Source: Candidatus Binataceae bacterium | Lineage (GTDB): Bacteria; Desulfobacterota; Binatia; Binatales; Binataceae | Length of the DNA stretch: 64,000 bases | Assembly: GCA_035294265.1 (NCBI GenBank) | Contig: DATGLK010000104.1 | Location: forward strand, 43,492-107,491 | Reading direction: 5' to 3' | Shown: positions 61,901 to 64,000 of the stretch, piece after piece | How the letters are laid out: every line of letters starts with the position of its first letter | Numbering within the stretch: the stretch's first letter is position 1 | Notes under the pieces: generated by a model | Databases searched by the model: none | Told to the model about the DNA's origin: nothing | Seen by the model: the letters and a program-made list of their open reading frames with translations, nothing else | Translations under genes and position numbers: made by a program

Positions 61901-61933
61901 AAAAAAAACGGAGCCGCGACCGCGGCTCCGTTT
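61901..61933 (-). terminator. Rho-independent terminator of the ATP synthase Fo operon
   Basis: A perfect 13-base inverted repeat (61906-61918 with 61921-61933) with a very tight loop is followed on the minus strand by a run of eight T residues (61901-61908). It lies 22 bases past the atpE stop and ends the atp transcript before any F1 gene. Confidence 0.9.
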
Positions 61934-61955
61934 GAGCCAATATCTCGGGCAGGAA

Positions 61956-62297
61956 CTACATCTTGGCTTGCAGCAGAAAGGCCACCACCAGCGCATACAG
62001 GGTAAGCGATTCGATGAAAGCCAAGCCGATGATCATCGGGGTAAAGATTTGCCCGGCGCTGTTGGGATTGCGGCCGATGGATTCCATTGCCGAGCCCATC
62101 AACTTGCCCTGACCCAGGCCGCAGCCCAGGGCCGCGATGCCTACGCCGATGTTGGCGCCGATCGCAATCAGCCCGGCGCGCAAGGCCACGCCGCCCGCGC
62201 TGCCGCCGGCCGCGCTCTGCTGCGCCATCGCCAGCAGCGGCGAGGTCAGCACCATAGCCGCCACGGTGCCCAGCATCACTCCCAATCGTCGTACCAT
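61956..62297 (-). CDS. atpE: ATP synthase Fo subunit c
   Basis: This 113-residue precursor starts with a hydrophobic, signal-like segment ([20 protein letters not shown]), followed by the two-helix c subunit. The polar loop is RNPNS. The ion-binding site holds a glutamine in GLGQGK, and glutamate-serine with a tyrosine four residues later (FIESLTLY). Glutamine, Glu-Ser and Tyr are among the ligands of Na+-binding rotors, but leucine replaces the threonine, so the ion is undecided. AAGGAGG precedes the ATG. It is the last gene of atpZ-atpI-atpB-atpE. Confidence 0.93.
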   Translation of the reverse strand: MVRRLGVMLGTVAAMVLTSPLLAMAQQSAAGGSAGGVALRAGLIAIGANIGVGIAALGCGLGQGKLMGSAMESIGRNPNSAGQIFTPMIIGLAFIESLTLYALVVAFLLQAKM

Positions 62298-62414
62298 TCC
62301 ACGTTCCTCCTTATTGACCGGCCGCCGAACCACGCCGTAAATGCCCACCTTCTCTTATCCTCGCCACCGCGATTGCATCCGGTGCTCGTAGCAGGCGGCG
62401 CCGGTTACTGTGCG

Positions 62415-63113
62415 CTAGTGCTCGTGACTGAGCGCAAGTTTGATGTAGCTCATGGTCAGGACCATGAAGATAAGGGCCTGAATGACGCAAAAGATCGAAC
62501 CCAGGGCGTAAAAGGCCACCGGAACAATAAGCCTGGTCAGGCCTGTAAATAGGCTCAGCACCTGGTGGTCGGCCATCATGTTGGCCGAGAGCCGGACCCC
62601 CAGTGAGAAGGGGCGGAAGAGATTGTCCGCCAGCTCGATCGGCAGCATCAGTGGGGCCAGGGCCAGCAGCGGCCCCAGGAAGCTGCGCAGATAACCCACC
62701 CCGCGCTCTCTGAATCCCAGGCTGAGATAGACCCCGAAGCTGATCGCGCCCAGGGCAAAAGTCAGGTCCGAAAAGCTGGTAGGCGGCTCCATCCCCGGAA
62801 TCAGGCCGAAGAAGTTGGCGGCCAGGATGAACAGGAACAGGCTGCCCAGATAGGGCACCAGCTTGCGATAGCCATGAAATTCAAGCACCCCGGCGGCGAA
62901 GTTGTCGATCCACTCCACGATAACTTCGGCCACTCCGCGCAAGGTGATGGCCTGGTCGGGAACGATCGGATCGCTGGTTTCGGCTAACGCCGCGCGCGCC
63001 AGCAAGCCGAATACCAGCAGCAGGCCCATCACGATCCAGGTACCCACGATTACCGGGGGCAGATGACCGCCGCCGATAATATCCAAAAATGACACGCTCT
63101 TACCCAAGCTCAA
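62415..63113 (-). CDS. atpB: ATP synthase Fo subunit a
   Basis: This 232-residue integral membrane protein carries the essential arginine in PFSLGVRLSANMMADHQV, adjacent to the c ring. LFLFILAANFFGLIPGMEPP and the C-terminal IQALIFMVLTMSYIKLALSHEH are typical. The start is a TTG directly after the stop of the preceding gene, with GGAG four bases upstream. It forms the ion half-channels of Fo. atpE follows after 117 bases. Confidence 0.93.
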   Translation of the reverse strand: MSLGKSVSFLDIIGGGHLPPVIVGTWIVMGLLLVFGLLARAALAETSDPIVPDQAITLRGVAEVIVEWIDNFAAGVLEFHGYRKLVPYLGSLFLFILAANFFGLIPGMEPPTSFSDLTFALGAISFGVYLSLGFRERGVGYLRSFLGPLLALAPLMLPIELADNLFRPFSLGVRLSANMMADHQVLSLFTGLTRLIVPVAFYALGSIFCVIQALIFMVLTMSYIKLALSHEH

Positions 63114-63533
63114 TCACTCCAGATGAAGCCGGCGCGGCCAAAGCCGCCGCCACCGCGCGGTTTCCAATCCCACCGCCACCATTTGGGTCAGGAGGCCGGC
63201 AGCAAAGCCCAAGGCGTCGAGGTGGGCGCCATGCAACAGCAGGTAGACCAGCCCGGCAATTAATAACAATTTCAAGGGTAAGGCAATCGCACCCCAGCCG
63301 CCAGCCGCCCCCGTGGCGGCACCCTCCAGGATGGACCGAACCAGCCAGGCCAAGAAGTAGAGATTGCCGATTACGACCGCGACCGCCAGGGCGCACGACA
63401 GCGCCGCCAGCGGGTTGCGCAGGTAGAACAAGGCCGCGCTCGCCAGCAGTCCGATGATCGCGTTGGTGCGCTGGATTGCCCCAAGACTGGGTAGCCGGTG
63501 GCCGGCGCGGTTAGGAATTGCGATGCAAGTCAC
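63114..63533 (-). CDS. atpI: ATP synthase subunit I (AtpI/UncI)
   Basis: This is a 139-residue protein with four hydrophobic segments, as in AtpI, a chaperone for c-ring assembly. AVVIGNLYFLAWLVRSIL and the final HLDALGFAAGLLTQMVAVGLE match the family layout. Its start overlaps the end of atpZ by 23 bases, and its stop directly precedes the atpB start. Confidence 0.8.
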   Translation of the reverse strand: MTCIAIPNRAGHRLPSLGAIQRTNAIIGLLASAALFYLRNPLAALSCALAVAVVIGNLYFLAWLVRSILEGAATGAAGGWGAIALPLKLLLIAGLVYLLLHGAHLDALGFAAGLLTQMVAVGLETARWRRLWPRRLHLE

Positions 63534-63720
63534 GAGTGGCGACGATCAAACGGTAAAAACCGGTAAAGACCCCGGCCAGGAAAAGAATCAGCGTAAACAG
63601 CGGATCGGTATGCAGGTAGGCGTCCAGATAATGGCCCAGGATCGCCCCGGCGATGATCGGCGAAGTAAATTCCACCCCGATCGAGGCGTAGCGCGCGAGC
63701 TTGATCGCATCCAGACTCAC
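63511..63720 (-). CDS. atpZ: AtpZ/AtpI family protein
   Basis: This is a 69-residue protein with two transmembrane helices. GVEFTSPIIAGAILGHYLDA and LFTLILFLAGVFTGFYRL fit the AtpZ family, which is often found ahead of atpI and may form a Mg2+/Ca2+ channel associated with Fo. It starts 9 bases after the hemL stop and overlaps atpI. Confidence 0.85.
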   Translation of the reverse strand: MSLDAIKLARYASIGVEFTSPIIAGAILGHYLDAYLHTDPLFTLILFLAGVFTGFYRLIVATRDLHRNS

Positions 63721-63729
63721 GCTAGCGGC

Positions 63730-64000
63730 TTAGGCGGCAACTTGGGCCAGCGCCTGCCGCGCGGCGTCAATGGTCTCGGCCAAATCGGCATCGCTATGAG
63801 CCAGCGAAATAAACCACGCCTCGTACTGGGATGGAGGCAAAAAGATCCCTCGCTCCAGCATGCCGGCGAAAAAGCGCGCGAACAAGGGGGTGGCGGCAGC
63901 GCGTGCCTGCTCGGCGTTTTCGACCTGATGAACGCCCAGGAACAAAGTCAGCAACGAGCCCACCCGCTGCACGCATCCCGGCACCCCGCTGCGCTGCAAC
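63730..64000 (-). CDS. hemL: Glutamate-1-semialdehyde 2,1-aminomutase, C-terminal part
   Basis: The frame runs off the right edge of the window. About 90 C-terminal residues are seen: FARFFAGMLERGIFLPPSQYEAWFISLAHSDADLAETIDAAR, which matches the end of GSA aminomutase. The enzyme makes 5-aminolevulinate for haem. The PLP lysine lies outside the window. It precedes atpZ by 9 bases on the same strand, so haem synthesis and Fo genes may be co-transcribed. Confidence 0.9.
   Translation of the reverse strand, partial: LQRSGVPGCVQRVGSLLTLFLGVHQVENAEQARAAATPLFARFFAGMLERGIFLPPSQYEAWFISLAHSDADLAETIDAARQALAQVAA

Overview
The window is a GC-rich, densely coded bacterial chromosome segment. I see no insertion sequence, prophage or CRISPR array. 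The gene content includes a 1,577-residue NAD-glutamate dehydrogenase, several Rieske oxygenases, a MEMO1-family protein, a MaoC hydratase, MutS2 and a tandem of thymidylate-kinase-like genes. It fits an uncultivated lineage related to the former Deltaproteobacteria, for example Candidatus Binatota. That placement is inference from gene content; there is no rRNA gene here to test it.

Layout. 1-3.5 kb: the C-terminus of a Cys/Met-metabolism PLP enzyme, an MHS-type transporter, thioredoxin with a strong terminator, a flippase-like membrane protein and tRNA-Ser(GGA). 3.6-6.7 kb: pstSCA (phosphate uptake) without pstB. 6.8-12.6 kb: three Rieske non-haem iron oxygenases around a divergent dihydrolipoamide-dehydrogenase-like flavoprotein. 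12.8-15.7 kb: an envelope operon of a small secreted protein, a porin, a lipoprotein and its paralogue. 16.1-19.4 kb: a MEMO1-family protein divergent from a Rieske ferredoxin, a small unknown gene and an RlmD-type rRNA methyltransferase. 19.5-32.2 kb: NAD-glutamate dehydrogenase, a dihydroxyphthalate-decarboxylase-like binding protein, nagA, a FAH-family enzyme, a MaoC hydratase, a leaderless Leu/Ile/Val-binding-type protein and anmK. 32.2-34.8 kb: an arsR-arsI-arsC-acr3 arsenic operon with ATGA overlaps. 34.8-38.4 kb: a HAD hydrolase, a frameshifted AbrB-like gene, riboflavin synthase coupled to an Rrf2 regulator, and a divergent N-acetylglutamate synthase.

38.4-48.7 kb carries the gene set usually found beside the replication origin. 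parB, parA, rsmG, mnmG and mnmE read leftwards; rpmH, rnpA, yidD, yidC and jag read rightwards. Two parS palindromes lie at the rsmG start. rpmH (52 aa) lies entirely inside the longest rnpA reading frame. 48.8-57.7 kb: a large membrane protein, a 7Fe-type ferredoxin, a small unknown gene, mutS2, a Gly/Met-rich lipoprotein and an AsmA protein. 57.9-61.8 kb: ppx, two overlapping thymidylate-kinase-like genes (the second lacking the Walker A lysine) and a Smr-domain protein. 61.9-64 kb: the Fo half of an ATP synthase (atpZ, atpI, atpB, atpE) behind the hemL C-terminus, ending in a strong terminator.

The observations most worth following are the rpmH/rnpA nesting, the Ppx plus paired kinase-like cluster, the PqqD-MEMO protein paired with a Rieske ferredoxin, the riboflavin synthase/Rrf2 coupling, and the single-base frameshift in the AbrB-like gene.
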